Source of the DNA: Komarekiella atlantica HA4396-MV6
GTDB taxonomy: Bacteria; Cyanobacteriota; Cyanobacteriia; Cyanobacteriales; Nostocaceae
Assembly: GCA_019359395.1 (NCBI GenBank)
Contig: JAHHHK010000018.1
Span: 62,001-126,000, forward strand
Direction of reading: 5' to 3'
DNA: 64,000 nucleotides
In this document: in pieces, positions 26,010-35,323 of the stretch
Position numbering within the stretch: the stretch's first letter is position 1
Layout: the number at the start of each line of letters is the position of its first letter
The notes under the pieces: generated by a model
The model's database searches: none
What the model saw: only the letters and a program-made list of their open reading frames with translations
What the model was told of the DNA's origin: nothing
Position numbers and translations under genes: made by a program

Positions 26010-27038
26010 ATGCCCAACAACTTCGCTCTGGGTAAGGAAAAACTTTGGAGCCGCCGTCAACTAATGAAGCTGGGCTTAGCGGGTACTGGTGTGATGGGTG
26101 CAGCAGCACTGTGGCAAGTGCTAAATAATTCACAAAGTAAGTCAATAGTCAAAGTGCCACCAATGGACATGAGCACATTAGAAGGCGTTGCTAGCCCCAT
26201 GACGATGCTCAGAAATTTTGATTATGGGACACTCAAACAAGAAAATGGGCGCACCATCCGAGAATTTGAATTAACTGCTAGTACTTCGATAATTAAACTT
26301 AATAGTGCTGTATCTTACAACATTTGGGATTTAAACGGTCGCATACCAGGGCCGACGCTACGGGCAAAACAAGGCGATCGCGTACGGATATTGTTTCTCA
26401 ATCGGGCTGGACATTCTCACTCTCTACATTTTCACGGGGTTCATCCAGCAGAAATGGACGGTGTTCGCCCAGTCAGCAACAACAACGCCACAATTTATGA
26501 ATTTGATGCTGAACCCTACGGCGTTCACTTGTACCACTGCCATATTGAACCAGTTACTCGTCATATTGCCAAGGGGCTGTACGGGATGTTTATCATCGAT
26601 CCACCGACTCCTCGTCCCCCAGCTGATGAGATAGTACTAGTTATGGCTGGTTATGACGTGAATGACGATAGCCATAACGATTATTACGCCTTCAACGGTT
26701 TGCCGCATTACTACATGGATCATCCGGTTCGGATTTATCAAGATCAGTTGATTCGGCTGTATGTCCTCAATATTATTGAATATGATCCAGCAGTAACGTT
26801 TCATCTGCACGCCAACTTCTTCGATGTCTATCGCTATGGCATGAGCATGACTGCTAGCGATAAAACGGACGTAATTACGATGGGTATAGCTGAGAGGCAC
26901 ATCTTAGAATTTGCTTTTCGCTATCCGGGTAAGTATATGTTTCATCCTCACCAAGATGCGATCGCTGAAAACGGTTGCATGGGCCAATTTGAAGTAGTTG
27001 CTAACAACAACTCTAAAAATTCTTTGAAAAATTCTTGA
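26010..27038 (+). CDS. Small (two-domain) multicopper oxidase with a Tat-type signal
   Basis: The 342-residue product begins with a twin-arginine signal (WSRRQLMKLGLAG), so it is probably exported folded. Copper motifs are in order: HSHSLHFHGVHP, LYHCHIEPVTRH, TFHLHANFFDV and MFHPHQDAIAENGCMG. The type 1 ligands (Cys and His of HCH plus the later His) are in the first domain, while the type 2/3 histidines are shared across both, as in trimeric two-domain oxidases. Its neighbours suggest a ferroxidase partner for FTR1, parallel to yeast Fet3-Ftr1; this is inference. TTG at 26001 is an alternative start. Confidence 0.88.
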   Translation: MPNNFALGKEKLWSRRQLMKLGLAGTGVMGAAALWQVLNNSQSKSIVKVPPMDMSTLEGVASPMTMLRNFDYGTLKQENGRTIREFELTASTSIIKLNSAVSYNIWDLNGRIPGPTLRAKQGDRVRILFLNRAGHSHSLHFHGVHPAEMDGVRPVSNNNATIYEFDAEPYGVHLYHCHIEPVTRHIAKGLYGMFIIDPPTPRPPADEIVLVMAGYDVNDDSHNDYYAFNGLPHYYMDHPVRIYQDQLIRLYVLNIIEYDPAVTFHLHANFFDVYRYGMSMTASDKTDVITMGIAERHILEFAFRYPGKYMFHPHQDAIAENGCMGQFEVVANNNSKNSLKNS

Positions 27039-27292
27039 ACTAACTTGCAGGAGTGCTGAGTAACCTGAGCATGGAAGCGTATATGGTTGATTAGTTTGCA
27101 GCTAACAACTCATAACGCTGGTTTTGTAAATTCAAAAAATTATTAAATCATAACAAATTTTTTATCAGTTAGTTGATAAAAAGTGTCATTATATGCAACA
27201 GTAAAATCTATGACACAGAGTCAAACTTAACTGCTGATAGTAGTTTTAAATGTTTCAATTACTACTTTTTAATTAAGTATCTAGGAGTAAAG

Positions 27293-28327
27293 ATGATAAA
27301 ATTTCGCTATATCTGTTTAACTGTTGCAACTGTGGCAATAGTGAGCTTAAGTGGTTGTAACAGTACACCTACAGCTGAAAATCCATCTGCACCAGCCGTT
27401 AACTCCAACCCCCAGGCTACAGAGGCAGTAAGTCAGAATCACAGCGGTCATGGTGGCAAAGCGATTAACATTAATACTGCTATCTTATCAGAGTTAGATA
27501 AGTTTGAAGCCAAGCTTGGTATCCCAGCTTTATCGAACAAGATTCAGGCGAATCGTCCCTACGCTAGTCCAGAAGCTTTAGTTACGAAAAAAGTCATTAC
27601 TCAAGAGCAATTCGACCAAATAAAAGACCAGGTGACTATTCAAGAAGTAGTACTTACGGGTGAAGCAAAAGATGTTGACTACATGACCAAATTGGGGTTA
27701 ATGAAAGGGCATCTTTTTGTAGCACAAGAGCTGTTAGATCAAAATCAGCCAAAACAAGCAGAACCTCATATTGGGCATCCAGTTGAGGAGATTTATGTTG
27801 ATGTAGAAGATCAACTAAATGATCGCAAAGTTAAAGAATTTAAAACAACTTTGGTGAGTTTGCAAGATTTAGTAAAATCCAAGCCCAAGGATGCCAAAGT
27901 AAAAACTGATTTTACCTCTTCAATGCAAGCAGTTGACGGAGCGATCGCAGCTTTACCCGCAGATCAACGCTCGAAACCGGGATTTGTGCTACAGACAATT
28001 AATGGATTGCTAGATGCAGCCAACTCAGAATATGGCGCAGCGATCGCAGATGGAAAAGTGACTGCACCCATTGAATATCAGGACTCGCGTGGCTTTGTCC
28101 TTTATGCTGATGAATTATACAAAGGAGTTTCTAGCCAGGTAGCTCAACAAAATCCCGAAGCACACAAAGCGATCGAGGTCAGTTTGGCTGAATTAATAAA
28201 AGTTTGGCCCTCTGCCATCCCACCCGCTCAAGCAGTCAAGACTCCTAATGATGTTACCAAACTAGTGAAAACCATTGAGCAAAACTCTCAAAAAGTAATC
28301 AACTCTACTACCCAAGCCCAACAATAG
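27293..28327 (+). CDS. Lipoprotein with helix-hairpin-helix domain and metal-binding-like helical region
   Basis: From the ATG at 27293 (AGGAG at 27284-27288) the product is 344 residues. The lipobox is VSLSGC at about residue 22. A His-rich linker (NHSGHGGK) is followed by a helix-hairpin-helix of the ComEA type (AININTAILSELDKFEAKLG to about residue 120). Here it more likely serves as a protein module in the periplasm than for DNA binding. A longer helical domain follows, with HIGHPVEEIYVDVEDQL carrying several His and acidic residues. The gene lies between the multicopper oxidase and the ferritin-like and FTR1 genes, so a periplasmic iron-handling role is inferred. The upstream TTG at 27173 gives an implausible N-terminus. 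Confidence 0.75.
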   Translation: MIKFRYICLTVATVAIVSLSGCNSTPTAENPSAPAVNSNPQATEAVSQNHSGHGGKAININTAILSELDKFEAKLGIPALSNKIQANRPYASPEALVTKKVITQEQFDQIKDQVTIQEVVLTGEAKDVDYMTKLGLMKGHLFVAQELLDQNQPKQAEPHIGHPVEEIYVDVEDQLNDRKVKEFKTTLVSLQDLVKSKPKDAKVKTDFTSSMQAVDGAIAALPADQRSKPGFVLQTINGLLDAANSEYGAAIADGKVTAPIEYQDSRGFVLYADELYKGVSSQVAQQNPEAHKAIEVSLAELIKVWPSAIPPAQAVKTPNDVTKLVKTIEQNSQKVINSTTQAQQ

Positions 28328-28389
28328 TAGCCCAACTTAATGGGAAGCTCAGAATAAGAAGTTTAAAATGAGTGAGAAGTGAGGAAATA

Positions 28390-28461
28390 GTTAGGAGTTA
28401 AAAGTGAGAATAGCGCCTAGATTCTTAATACCTAGGCGGAGTATAACACCTAACTCTTAAC
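28390..28461. promoter_or_regulatory. Long imperfect stem-loop between the HHH lipoprotein and ferritin genes
   Basis: GTTAGGAGTTA (28390-28400) pairs with TAACTCTTAAC (28451-28461) with one G-T pair, and an inner stem CGCCTAG (28414-28420) pairs with CTAGGCG (28432-28438). The nested arrangement is 45 bases before the ferritin ATG. It may attenuate or terminate, or separate transcripts within the iron cluster. Confidence 0.5.
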
Positions 28462-28505
28462 TTAATTGCTCATGATGATCCATTCGTAAATTGAATTAAT
28501 AACCA

Positions 28506-28940
28506 ATGCAAGAGCTTGACCAGAAAAAAACCATTGACCTGCTGAACGCGATTATGGAATTTGAACTAGCGGGAGTAGTGCGATATACACATTATTCTCT
28601 GATGGTGACTGGTCCCAACCGCATTCCAATTGTCGGCTTTTTTAAAGCGCAGGCGAGTGAATCTTTACTTCATGCCCAACAAGTAGGAGAAATTCTTACA
28701 GGTTTAGATGGGCATCCCTCACTGAAAATTGCTCAAATGGAAGAGACTTATAAGCACACAGTTAAGGATATCTTGGCTGAAAGCTTATCTCATGAAAAGA
28801 AGGCATTGGATCTGTATAAAAACCTGCTTGAAACTGTCACCAATGCCAGCATTTATCTGGAAGAATTCGCGCGGGGCATGATTGGACAAGAAGAGATGCA
28901 TAATCTCGAATTGAAAAAGATGTTACGCGATTTTAGCTAA
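28506..28940 (+). CDS. Ferritin-like diiron protein (bacterioferritin type)
   Basis: The 144-residue four-helix protein has a full set of diiron ligands. They are Glu in NAIMEFELAGVVRY (helix A), ExxH in ASESLLHAQQ (helix B), Glu in AESLSHEKKALDLY (helix C) and ExxH in GQEEMHNLELKK (helix D). This matches bacterioferritin and related ferroxidases, which oxidise Fe2+ and store the ferric mineral. The methionine that binds haem in classical Bfr (about residue 52) is not obvious; an Ala-rich run is there instead, so haem binding is uncertain. The gene sits between the HHH lipoprotein and FTR1, in agreement with iron storage. Confidence 0.87.
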   Translation: MQELDQKKTIDLLNAIMEFELAGVVRYTHYSLMVTGPNRIPIVGFFKAQASESLLHAQQVGEILTGLDGHPSLKIAQMEETYKHTVKDILAESLSHEKKALDLYKNLLETVTNASIYLEEFARGMIGQEEMHNLELKKMLRDFS

Positions 28941-29040
28941 TAGTTAATAGTCATTAGTCATTAGTCATTATTTATTAGTCATTGGGAACTGACAAATGAT
29001 TGATGACAAATGACTAATGATAAAGGACAAAGGACAAAAG
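28941..29040. other. Filler with inverted and tandem GTCATTA/TGACTAATGA repeats
   Basis: The 100 bases before FTR1 consist of TAGTCATT tandem units followed by their complements (GACAAATGACTAATGA) and GGACAAAGGACAAAAG. This is the usual Nostoc intergenic filler. The two halves can pair. It carries no reading frame of interest. Confidence 0.55.
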
Positions 29041-30009
29041 ATGAATTTTAGTACAGCCTTACCTACTTTTGTGATTACACTCCGAGAAGGAGTAGAAGCT
29101 GCCCTTGTTGTTGGCATTGTGTTAGCTTTGCTGAAAAAAGCCAAACAATCCCGACTCAATTCTTGGGTATATGCTGGTGTCGGCGTTGGCATTATTGCTA
29201 GTGCATTTATCGGTGTGCTATTTGGTTGGGTAACTCAAGCACTAAGCAAAGCTTACCCACAATACGCGGGAGTGATTGAGCCAGCACTGGAAGGTGTATT
29301 TAGTGTGTTGGCAATTATTATGCTCAGCTGGATGCTAATCTGGATGACCAAACAAGCCAGATTCATGAAAGCTACAGTTGAAGGAGCTGTTACCAGCGCC
29401 TTGACACAAAACGCTAACGCTGGATGGGGGATTTTTGGTTTAATTTTTGTTGCTGTTCTACGTGAAGGTTTTGAAACTGTTCTGTTTATTGCTGGTAGTT
29501 TTCAGCAGGGAATAATGCCTACTATTGGTGCTCTTGGCGGTCTTATAGTAGCAGTAGCAATAGGTGTACTTTTATTTAAATGGGGTATTAAAATTAATAT
29601 TCGCCTATTTTTCCAAGCAATGGGCGTTTTATTAGTGTTAATTGTCGCTGGTTTAGTAGTGACAGCGCTGCAACGGTTTGATGAAGCTGTTGCTAGTGTT
29701 GCTCTCAGCAGTCGCGCTTCAGAAAACCTTTGTTTCTACTACGAACGCTTTACTAGAATTCACTCTTGCATTCTAGGCCCAATGGTTTGGAATACTGCCA
29801 AAATCTTGCCCGATGAACAGTTCCCTGGCATCATTTTCAAAGCTTTGTTTGGCTACAGGGAAAATCTCTATATCGTCCAAGCAGTGGGATATATAGTGTT
29901 TTTATTCACCGTCGGTGGGCTGTATTTCCGCAGCCTTACCCCTCCTTCTACTAAAGGTAGAAAGAATATTTCTGTTGCTAGAAAACCGATTGGTTCCGCA
30001 AAGGATTAA
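29041..30009 (+). CDS. FTR1 family high-affinity iron permease
   Basis: The 322-residue membrane protein has about seven helices and two copies of the FTR1 REGxE motif: TLREGVEAALVVG near residue 15 and LREGFETVLFIAG near 143. Both glutamate-bearing motifs bind iron during transport. It probably works with an oxidase that converts Fe2+ to Fe3+; the multicopper oxidase two genes upstream is the natural candidate, with the HHH lipoprotein as periplasmic component. The ATG at 29041 was chosen because REG homology starts nine codons later. The ATG at 29017 lies in repeat-derived filler. Confidence 0.92.
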   Translation: MNFSTALPTFVITLREGVEAALVVGIVLALLKKAKQSRLNSWVYAGVGVGIIASAFIGVLFGWVTQALSKAYPQYAGVIEPALEGVFSVLAIIMLSWMLIWMTKQARFMKATVEGAVTSALTQNANAGWGIFGLIFVAVLREGFETVLFIAGSFQQGIMPTIGALGGLIVAVAIGVLLFKWGIKINIRLFFQAMGVLLVLIVAGLVVTALQRFDEAVASVALSSRASENLCFYYERFTRIHSCILGPMVWNTAKILPDEQFPGIIFKALFGYRENLYIVQAVGYIVFLFTVGGLYFRSLTPPSTKGRKNISVARKPIGSAKD

Positions 30010-30081
30010 ATGACTTCTAATTAAGATTAACGATAAAATCCTAGTTCGTAGTGAGCGATTTATCACTCAAAAATTAGTAGT

Positions 30082-30999
30082 TTATGAAAAAGCCTGTTTA
30101 AGCTGCTGACAAGCTTTTTCTATTGCATCTATACTACCTGGATTTACCAAACCATAATAATCAAACACATAGACTCGGTTCTTTTCAGTTGCTTGCAGTT
30201 TTTGCCAAAAAGCTTCTTTTTTCAAGGAATCCAAAAGCGCTGCTTCCGAATTTCCTTGTGGAGAATTAACTAAAATTATTACCTCTGGATTTGCTTCTAG
30301 AACTTTCTCAGCCGAAAGCGTCACATACCCACTAATAGGACTTTTTCCTTGTAATTCTGCTGCTAGATTTTTTACCTGGAATTTTGCAAGTAAATCCCCC
30401 GCCCAGCTGTTTTTATTCGGCGCTAGAATTGGTTGACGACTAACCAGGACTAAAGCAGAAGTCTGAGTTGGTTTGTCTGGTAAGAATTTTTTATAACGGT
30501 TTAATAAAGGTTGAGGATTAGCATCAATTGACTTAGCCAGTGTTTTAGTAAGTTCTTCTAGAGACTCCCAGTTATTCACTTTGGTGAGAAAGGTCGGAAT
30601 TCCTAACTGCTGGAGTTTTTGAATTGGTATGTTAGAAAAACCTTCAGCACCAATAACTAAATCTGGTTTCAATGCCACAATTTTTTCTAAATTTGGAGGG
30701 CTTTGACCTTCGCTAACACGGGGGATATCCTTGAATCGTGGGTCGTTATTAAATAATCTGCTACCAGTAATTCCGACAATTTTGGTTTTATCAAGTTGAG
30801 AAATAATATCAGCCGATAGCGAGGAAAGAGCAACAACTCTTTTTGCCGAGCCTTTTGGTAATTGCTGAGAGTTCGGGTTAGTCGTTTCAGTAATATTTGC
30901 CACTTTTGCTTGTGGTTGTTGAGTGGTTGCAGTAGTGCAAGCAGTTAAAACTACACTCAACAAAATTGCTAAAGCTGATAGAATCCAACGGCGATACAT
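30082..30999 (-). CDS. ABC transporter substrate-binding lipoprotein (FecB/BtuF-like)
   Basis: The 305-residue product has a lipoprotein signal with lipobox VVLTAC at residue 21. The mature part has the type III periplasmic-binding fold: RVVALSSLSADIISQLD, then PNLEKIVALKPDLVIG, then a linker helix (ELTKTLAKSI), then a second lobe ending NPGSIDAIEKACQQL. Relatives bind ferric siderophores, haem or cobalamin. Given FTR1 and cbi neighbours, an Fe or cobalamin ligand is likely, but ligand residues cannot be read. No permease or ATPase lies beside it, so it must use a transporter encoded elsewhere. It is convergent with FTR1, 72 bases apart. Confidence 0.85.
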   Translation of the reverse strand: MYRRWILSALAILLSVVLTACTTATTQQPQAKVANITETTNPNSQQLPKGSAKRVVALSSLSADIISQLDKTKIVGITGSRLFNNDPRFKDIPRVSEGQSPPNLEKIVALKPDLVIGAEGFSNIPIQKLQQLGIPTFLTKVNNWESLEELTKTLAKSIDANPQPLLNRYKKFLPDKPTQTSALVLVSRQPILAPNKNSWAGDLLAKFQVKNLAAELQGKSPISGYVTLSAEKVLEANPEVIILVNSPQGNSEAALLDSLKKEAFWQKLQATEKNRVYVFDYYGLVNPGSIDAIEKACQQLKQAFS

Positions 31000-31035
31000 A
31001 ATTTAATTAAATCTTAAGGTAATGCCTCAAATGCT

Positions 31036-31680
31036 TCAATCCAGCCCGTGGCTATTGTCAAACACCAAGTCTTCTGGTGTATTACAGTTAAACAACATTT
31101 CTGGTTCTGGTAAGGGCAAAACTTCTACAGGATGTTGCTCAAGCCACTGCTGAAACGATCGCCCCCCTTGGTTGATAAACTCTAATAGTTGTGGCAAACA
31201 GCGACGGCGGTAAAAACCACACAGAGGCTCCCAGCCTTTAGGATGATGAGCTAAAGCTGCGATCGCTTCATCCCCTACTTTATCAAGTCTAGTTGCCCAA
31301 TCTTGCAAAACTTCAACCCGCAACTTCGGCAAGTCGCAAGCTAACAGTAGCACCCAATCTGTTTTTACTTGCGCTAGTCCTTGAGCAAACCCGACTAATG
31401 GCCCATGAGTTTGAGGAGAGGAAGAGATGTTCTGTATTCCCAACTCTTCATCTGCTGAGGACACCACCTCTTGGATAAATTGGCAACTAGAACCAAGTAA
31501 GTCTTGATAGCGTTCTGGCCAAGGAGCAACTACATAAACAGTATCGGCACAGGTTTGAGCAATGCCATAAACCATTTGTAACAAAGGCACTCCTTGAATG
31601 GAAATCAGGGCTTTATCCTGACCCATGCGAGAACTCTTACCGCCTGCTAACACAATAGCAGTTAAGCCGGATTCGTCCAT
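31036..31680 (-). CDS. mobA: Molybdenum cofactor guanylyltransferase MobA
   Basis: The 214-residue protein begins with the nucleotidyltransferase signature LAGGKSSRMGQDKAL near residue 11 and has the LLLACDLPKL block near 112, where the acidic residue binds metal. A mid-protein segment, AALAHHPKGWEPLCGFYRR, matches the MobA group. It transfers GMP to molybdopterin to form the bis-MGD cofactor used in nitrate reductase. It lies 24 bases after the DUF255 gene on the same strand, so the two may be co-transcribed. The visible motifs are intact and the length fits the family. Confidence 0.9.
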   Translation of the reverse strand: MDESGLTAIVLAGGKSSRMGQDKALISIQGVPLLQMVYGIAQTCADTVYVVAPWPERYQDLLGSSCQFIQEVVSSADEELGIQNISSSPQTHGPLVGFAQGLAQVKTDWVLLLACDLPKLRVEVLQDWATRLDKVGDEAIAALAHHPKGWEPLCGFYRRRCLPQLLEFINQGGRSFQQWLEQHPVEVLPLPEPEMLFNCNTPEDLVFDNSHGLD

Positions 31681-31704
31681 CAGTCCCCCTTATCTCCCGT
31701 CTCG

Positions 31705-33810
31705 TTACGCCCTAGTTTGACTTTGCAGCACTTGCTGCCATAATTGCTCTACACTTTCTGCTGGTGCAAGGCACTTCAAACCTTGGCAAACTAGCGCTAC
31801 GCTTCCTTCTGGTAAATCAGATACTACAGCAAACACAGCAGTTGGCAAATACTTAGGGATAAAAGAGTTGATTTGCTCTGTTGTGCTGCGAATCAAGGTA
31901 GAGTTACGATACCAATCTAAAGCTGTAAACAAGCTGGGACAAGCTTGGGGAGCACGATGCATCACACTCCTAAAAGCTTCTAAGCCTTTTTCGGCTAAAT
32001 CCAAATAATCTAAATTATCGGTGAGTAGGGCGAGACGCACAAGGTTAGCGATCGCTACTCCGTTGGCTGATGGTGTAGCATTATCTGCATAACTCCGCTC
32101 ACGCACAATTAAATCTTGACTTGAATCGCTTGATGTGTTATTATAACCACCTAGTTCTACACTCCAGAGAAATTCGTCGAATTCATCTTGGATAGCCATC
32201 GCCTTTTCTAACCACAAAGAGTCCTGATGGCCCAATTGGTTTTCATCTTGTGTGAATGAAACCTGATGTAAATCCAGCAGTGCTTTGATAAACAAAGCAT
32301 AATCTTCAGATTGCGCTAAAACTGATGGTTCACCTTGATAGTTGAGTCGATGGAAACGCCCATCTACAAACTGATAGTTCAGGATAAAATTTGCTGCTTG
32401 CGTTGCTAATTCTAGGTATAACGGTTGTTTGAATACCCCAGCAGCTCTTGCCAACCCGGAAATCATCAAGCTATTCCAAGCGACAATCATCTTTGTATCT
32501 GTCACCGAGGGAATGCGACCTGGCCAATTGTGAGTTTTTGCTTCTTGATTGTTGCGTGCAGGGGGAAAAGTCTCTAGTGAGTCAGGTACAACACCATAGC
32601 GAGCAGTAAACAGTTTGCTCAGTGCAGTTTCTAGCGTTGCACTCAGTTGCCCTTGATGACGCCTTTGCAAAACATTCTGTCCTTCAAAGTTGCCGTTAGG
32701 GGTAACTGTAAACTGCTGTTGTAATTCCGTTAGTTCATCAGGTGTTAACAGTTGTTCTAGTTTGCTGTAACTCCAGACGTAAAAGGCTCCTTCCTCTGGT
32801 TCTACTGCGGTGGGGTTAATGAAACTGTCAGCATCTTGAGCTGCATAAAAGTAACCTTCAGGCGCGGTCATTTCCCGCTTTAGCCATTGCACAGTTCCAG
32901 CCACAGCTCGCTCAAAAGCTGGTTCTTGTATTTCTGCACTCCACAAATTTGCTAGATACTCCACAATCTGTCCATTGTCATAGAGCATCTTTTCAAAGTG
33001 AGGCACAGTCCACGTCGGGTCAACAGTATAGCGATGAAAGCCACCGCCCACATGGTCATAAATGCCGCCCAGTGCTAAATCTAATCCCCTCTGGGTACAA
33101 ACATGCTTGCCATCATGCCGGGATTTCTGTTCCCACACCGAGCCAGGGAACAAGAACCGAGTTCCCCGCAACACTAATTCTGCATAGGGAATCATCGGGA
33201 AGCTATTGCCATCTTGCCTCGGAGTAATTATGCTTGTGCTAGTTTCCCAACCTTGCCAGAGTAATTGATCGTCTTCTAGCTCTGTTGTAGCGCCGTCTTG
33301 CAACACCGCAGACGTGAGCAGCGACTCAATAATTAAGGCTTTGCGTTGCTGTAAGTCCTCTTTTTCTGTGTCATAGTAGCGGCGAAGTGCTTGCAAAACT
33401 TGCAAAAAGCCAGGACGACCATAACGCGGCTCCAATGGGAAGTAAGTCCCAGCGTAAAACGGCACTAAATCATCTGGGGAAAGAAAGACATTCAAAGGCC
33501 AACCTCCTTGACCACTCATCATCTGCAAAGCCTGCATATAGATGCTATCAAGGTCAGGTCTTTCTTCCCTGTCTACTTTAATCGGAAGAAAGTTGGCATT
33601 CATGTACTCGGCAATAGTTTGATCGGAAAAAGCCTCATTTTCCATCACAGTACACCAATGGCAACTAGAGTAGCCAATGGAGAGAAAAATGGGTTTGTTT
33701 TGTCCTCTTGCAGTTGCAAGTGCTTCGTCACACCAATACCACCAATCAATTGGGTTTTCGGCGTGTTTGCGGAGGTAAAGGCTCTTAGCTTCAGCAAGGC
33801 GATTAATCAT
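31705..33810 (-). CDS. DUF255 / thioredoxin-like domain protein (YyaL, SPATA20 type)
   Basis: The 701-residue protein has an N-terminal thioredoxin-fold domain with LSIGYSSCHWCTVMENEAF (CxxC motif, about residue 46) and the hallmark VDREERPDLDSIYM. These define DUF255. The remainder is an alpha/alpha-toroid like glycosidases (FEKMLYDNGQIVEYLANLW and FYVWSYSKLEQLL). The function of the family is not settled. The full length fits. The ATG at 33810 starts MINRLAEAKSLYLRKH, the usual family opening; a TTG four codons upstream is also in frame. It lies upstream of mobA. Confidence 0.9.
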   Translation of the reverse strand: MINRLAEAKSLYLRKHAENPIDWWYWCDEALATARGQNKPIFLSIGYSSCHWCTVMENEAFSDQTIAEYMNANFLPIKVDREERPDLDSIYMQALQMMSGQGGWPLNVFLSPDDLVPFYAGTYFPLEPRYGRPGFLQVLQALRRYYDTEKEDLQQRKALIIESLLTSAVLQDGATTELEDDQLLWQGWETSTSIITPRQDGNSFPMIPYAELVLRGTRFLFPGSVWEQKSRHDGKHVCTQRGLDLALGGIYDHVGGGFHRYTVDPTWTVPHFEKMLYDNGQIVEYLANLWSAEIQEPAFERAVAGTVQWLKREMTAPEGYFYAAQDADSFINPTAVEPEEGAFYVWSYSKLEQLLTPDELTELQQQFTVTPNGNFEGQNVLQRRHQGQLSATLETALSKLFTARYGVVPDSLETFPPARNNQEAKTHNWPGRIPSVTDTKMIVAWNSLMISGLARAAGVFKQPLYLELATQAANFILNYQFVDGRFHRLNYQGEPSVLAQSEDYALFIKALLDLHQVSFTQDENQLGHQDSLWLEKAMAIQDEFDEFLWSVELGGYNNTSSDSSQDLIVRERSYADNATPSANGVAIANLVRLALLTDNLDYLDLAEKGLEAFRSVMHRAPQACPSLFTALDWYRNSTLIRSTTEQINSFIPKYLPTAVFAVVSDLPEGSVALVCQGLKCLAPAESVEQLWQQVLQSQTRA

Positions 33811-34666
33811 GATCAAATGCAAAGTAGTTGCCTTCTTTGCTCAGTCTACCTTGTTCTCAGGAGTGTTAGCCTATATGCCTGTATAGATAGCCAACAAACC
33901 CAAAGAGTGATTTAGCTCTTGAGTAGTAGGCTGCGACAGAGGTACAAAATGGTTAGCACTATTAATTAAATCTGTGCCATTTGTAAAATATTTTACTGAA
34001 AAGGGCGCAACAGCAAGCTAACGATAGGTGTTGACACTTCCGGCACAGGTGATGCTGTCTTTGTTTGAATTCTAGTATTTGGGCTAAGTCCTGCTATCAG
34101 GTGGAGTAAGAAGGTGATGATAGCGGCTTGTAGAAATTTTTCCCGCATGGCACGTCTCCTCTAAAGGGATAGCATTTCAAATGCAACTGGTTATTCTAAA
34201 TACACCTTGTAATGTTGATTTACCGAAATTTTACAAAAATAATCGGATAATTGCTTAGATAAATACTGAAAAAAGGTTTAAAATATTACAACTATCGGAC
34301 AAAATTTACCAGCAATTTATATTCTGTGATCGGTCTAGTAACCACATTGCCAAAGTTGTATAGCAAACGCCAAGATGTGAGATTACTGAAGTTGGAGGGT
34401 TTTTGATTTGTTCCTCCTCAAATAATGTGGATATTTCTTGTAGACTCCTTTTATAGCTAAAAGTGCCCTAAGAAATTAAACAAAAGTTTGTAGGTTGTAG
34501 GGTGGACATTGCAATGCTATGGTCTATTCTTATGGAACTAACTGCGATCGCCCTTGATCACCTCCTACAATAAGTTCATGATTGCATTTGCCCAAGAACA
34601 GGAGAAATGCACTCCAGTTTAGTGCTGTCATCGATAAAATGTATTTAAAATAGCTACGTTATTTCC
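33811..34666. other. Long intergenic region holding one small leftward gene
   Basis: Bases 33993-34148 on the minus strand encode a 51-residue peptide, listed separately. From 34149 to 34666, leading to clpP, there is AT-rich DNA with a fragment of the GTAGGGTGGACATTGCAATG palindrome family near 34497-34520 and a HIP1 site near 34543. No tRNA or strong terminator was found. Confidence 0.5.
33993..34148 (-). CDS. Small secreted or membrane peptide, 51 residues
   Basis: On the minus strand the frame MREKFLQAAIITFLLHLIAG, then SPNTRIQTKTASPVPEVSTP, then IVSLLLRPFQ, is complete, with stop at 33993-33995. The ATG at 34146-34148 has AGAGGAGACGTGCC just upstream, a good ribosome site (GGAG, 8 bases spacing). 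The N-terminal 20 residues look like a signal peptide or membrane anchor: two positive or polar residues, then a hydrophobic run. The remainder is Pro/Thr/Ser-rich. It lies under the usual 60-residue cut-off for gene calling. Function unknown. Confidence 0.6.
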   Translation of the reverse strand: MREKFLQAAIITFLLHLIAGLSPNTRIQTKTASPVPEVSTPIVSLLLRPFQ

Positions 34667-35278
34667 ATGATTCCTATCGTTATTGAACAATCGGGTCGAG
34701 GTGAACGCGCCTTCGATATCTACTCACGGCTGTTGCGTGAGCGCATCATCTTTTTAGGACAACAAGTAGATAACAGTATCGCTAACTTGATTGTTGCCCA
34801 ACTGCTGTATTTGGATGCTGAAGACCCGGAGAAAGACATTTATATGTACATCAATTCTCCCGGTGGTTCAGTGACGGCTGGTATGGGCATTTTTGACACG
34901 ATGAAGCACATCCGCCCTGAAGTCTGTACCATTTGCACTGGATTAGCCGCGAGTATGGGCGCTTTCCTCCTCAGTGCTGGTGCTAAGGGTAAGCGGATGA
35001 GTTTACCTCATTCGCGGATTATGATTCACCAACCTTTGGGTGGTGCTCAAGGACAAGCGACTGATATTGAAATTCAAGCGCGGGAAATTCTTTACCACAA
35101 GCGGCGACTAAACGACTATTTAGCTGAACATACTGGTCAACCAATTGAACGTATTGCTGAAGATACTGAACGTGACTTCTTCATGTCGCCAGAGGAAGCT
35201 AAGGAATATGGCTTAATTGACCAAGTGATTGACCGTCACTCTGCTGGTAGCCGTCCAGCAGTCGCAGTTGTCAGCTAA
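34667..35278 (+). CDS. clpP: ATP-dependent Clp protease proteolytic subunit
   Basis: The 203-residue protein is a typical ClpP. The catalytic Ser is in [12 protein letters not shown] (about residue 101), the His in [11 protein letters not shown] (about 126) and the Asp in [14 protein letters not shown] (about 175), so the triad is intact. The protein forms 14-mer barrels that degrade unfolded substrates delivered by ClpC/ClpX chaperones. Cyanobacteria have several clpP copies plus a ClpR; here the triad argues for an active ClpP. It stands alone, followed by a hairpin and a convergent gene. The start ATG lies 19 residues before the RERIIFLG block typical of the family. The promoter region is AT-rich. 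Confidence 0.97.
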   Translation: MIPIVIEQSGRGERAFDIYSRLLRERIIFLGQQVDNSIANLIVAQLLYLDAEDPEKDIYMYINSPGGSVTAGMGIFDTMKHIRPEVCTICTGLAASMGAFLLSAGAKGKRMSLPHSRIMIHQPLGGAQGQATDIEIQAREILYHKRRLNDYLAEHTGQPIERIAEDTERDFFMSPEEAKEYGLIDQVIDRHSAGSRPAVAVVS

Positions 35279-35323
35279 TAGTTAATAGTTGTTAGTTGGT
35301 GCTTGACTAATTGAACCCCACTT

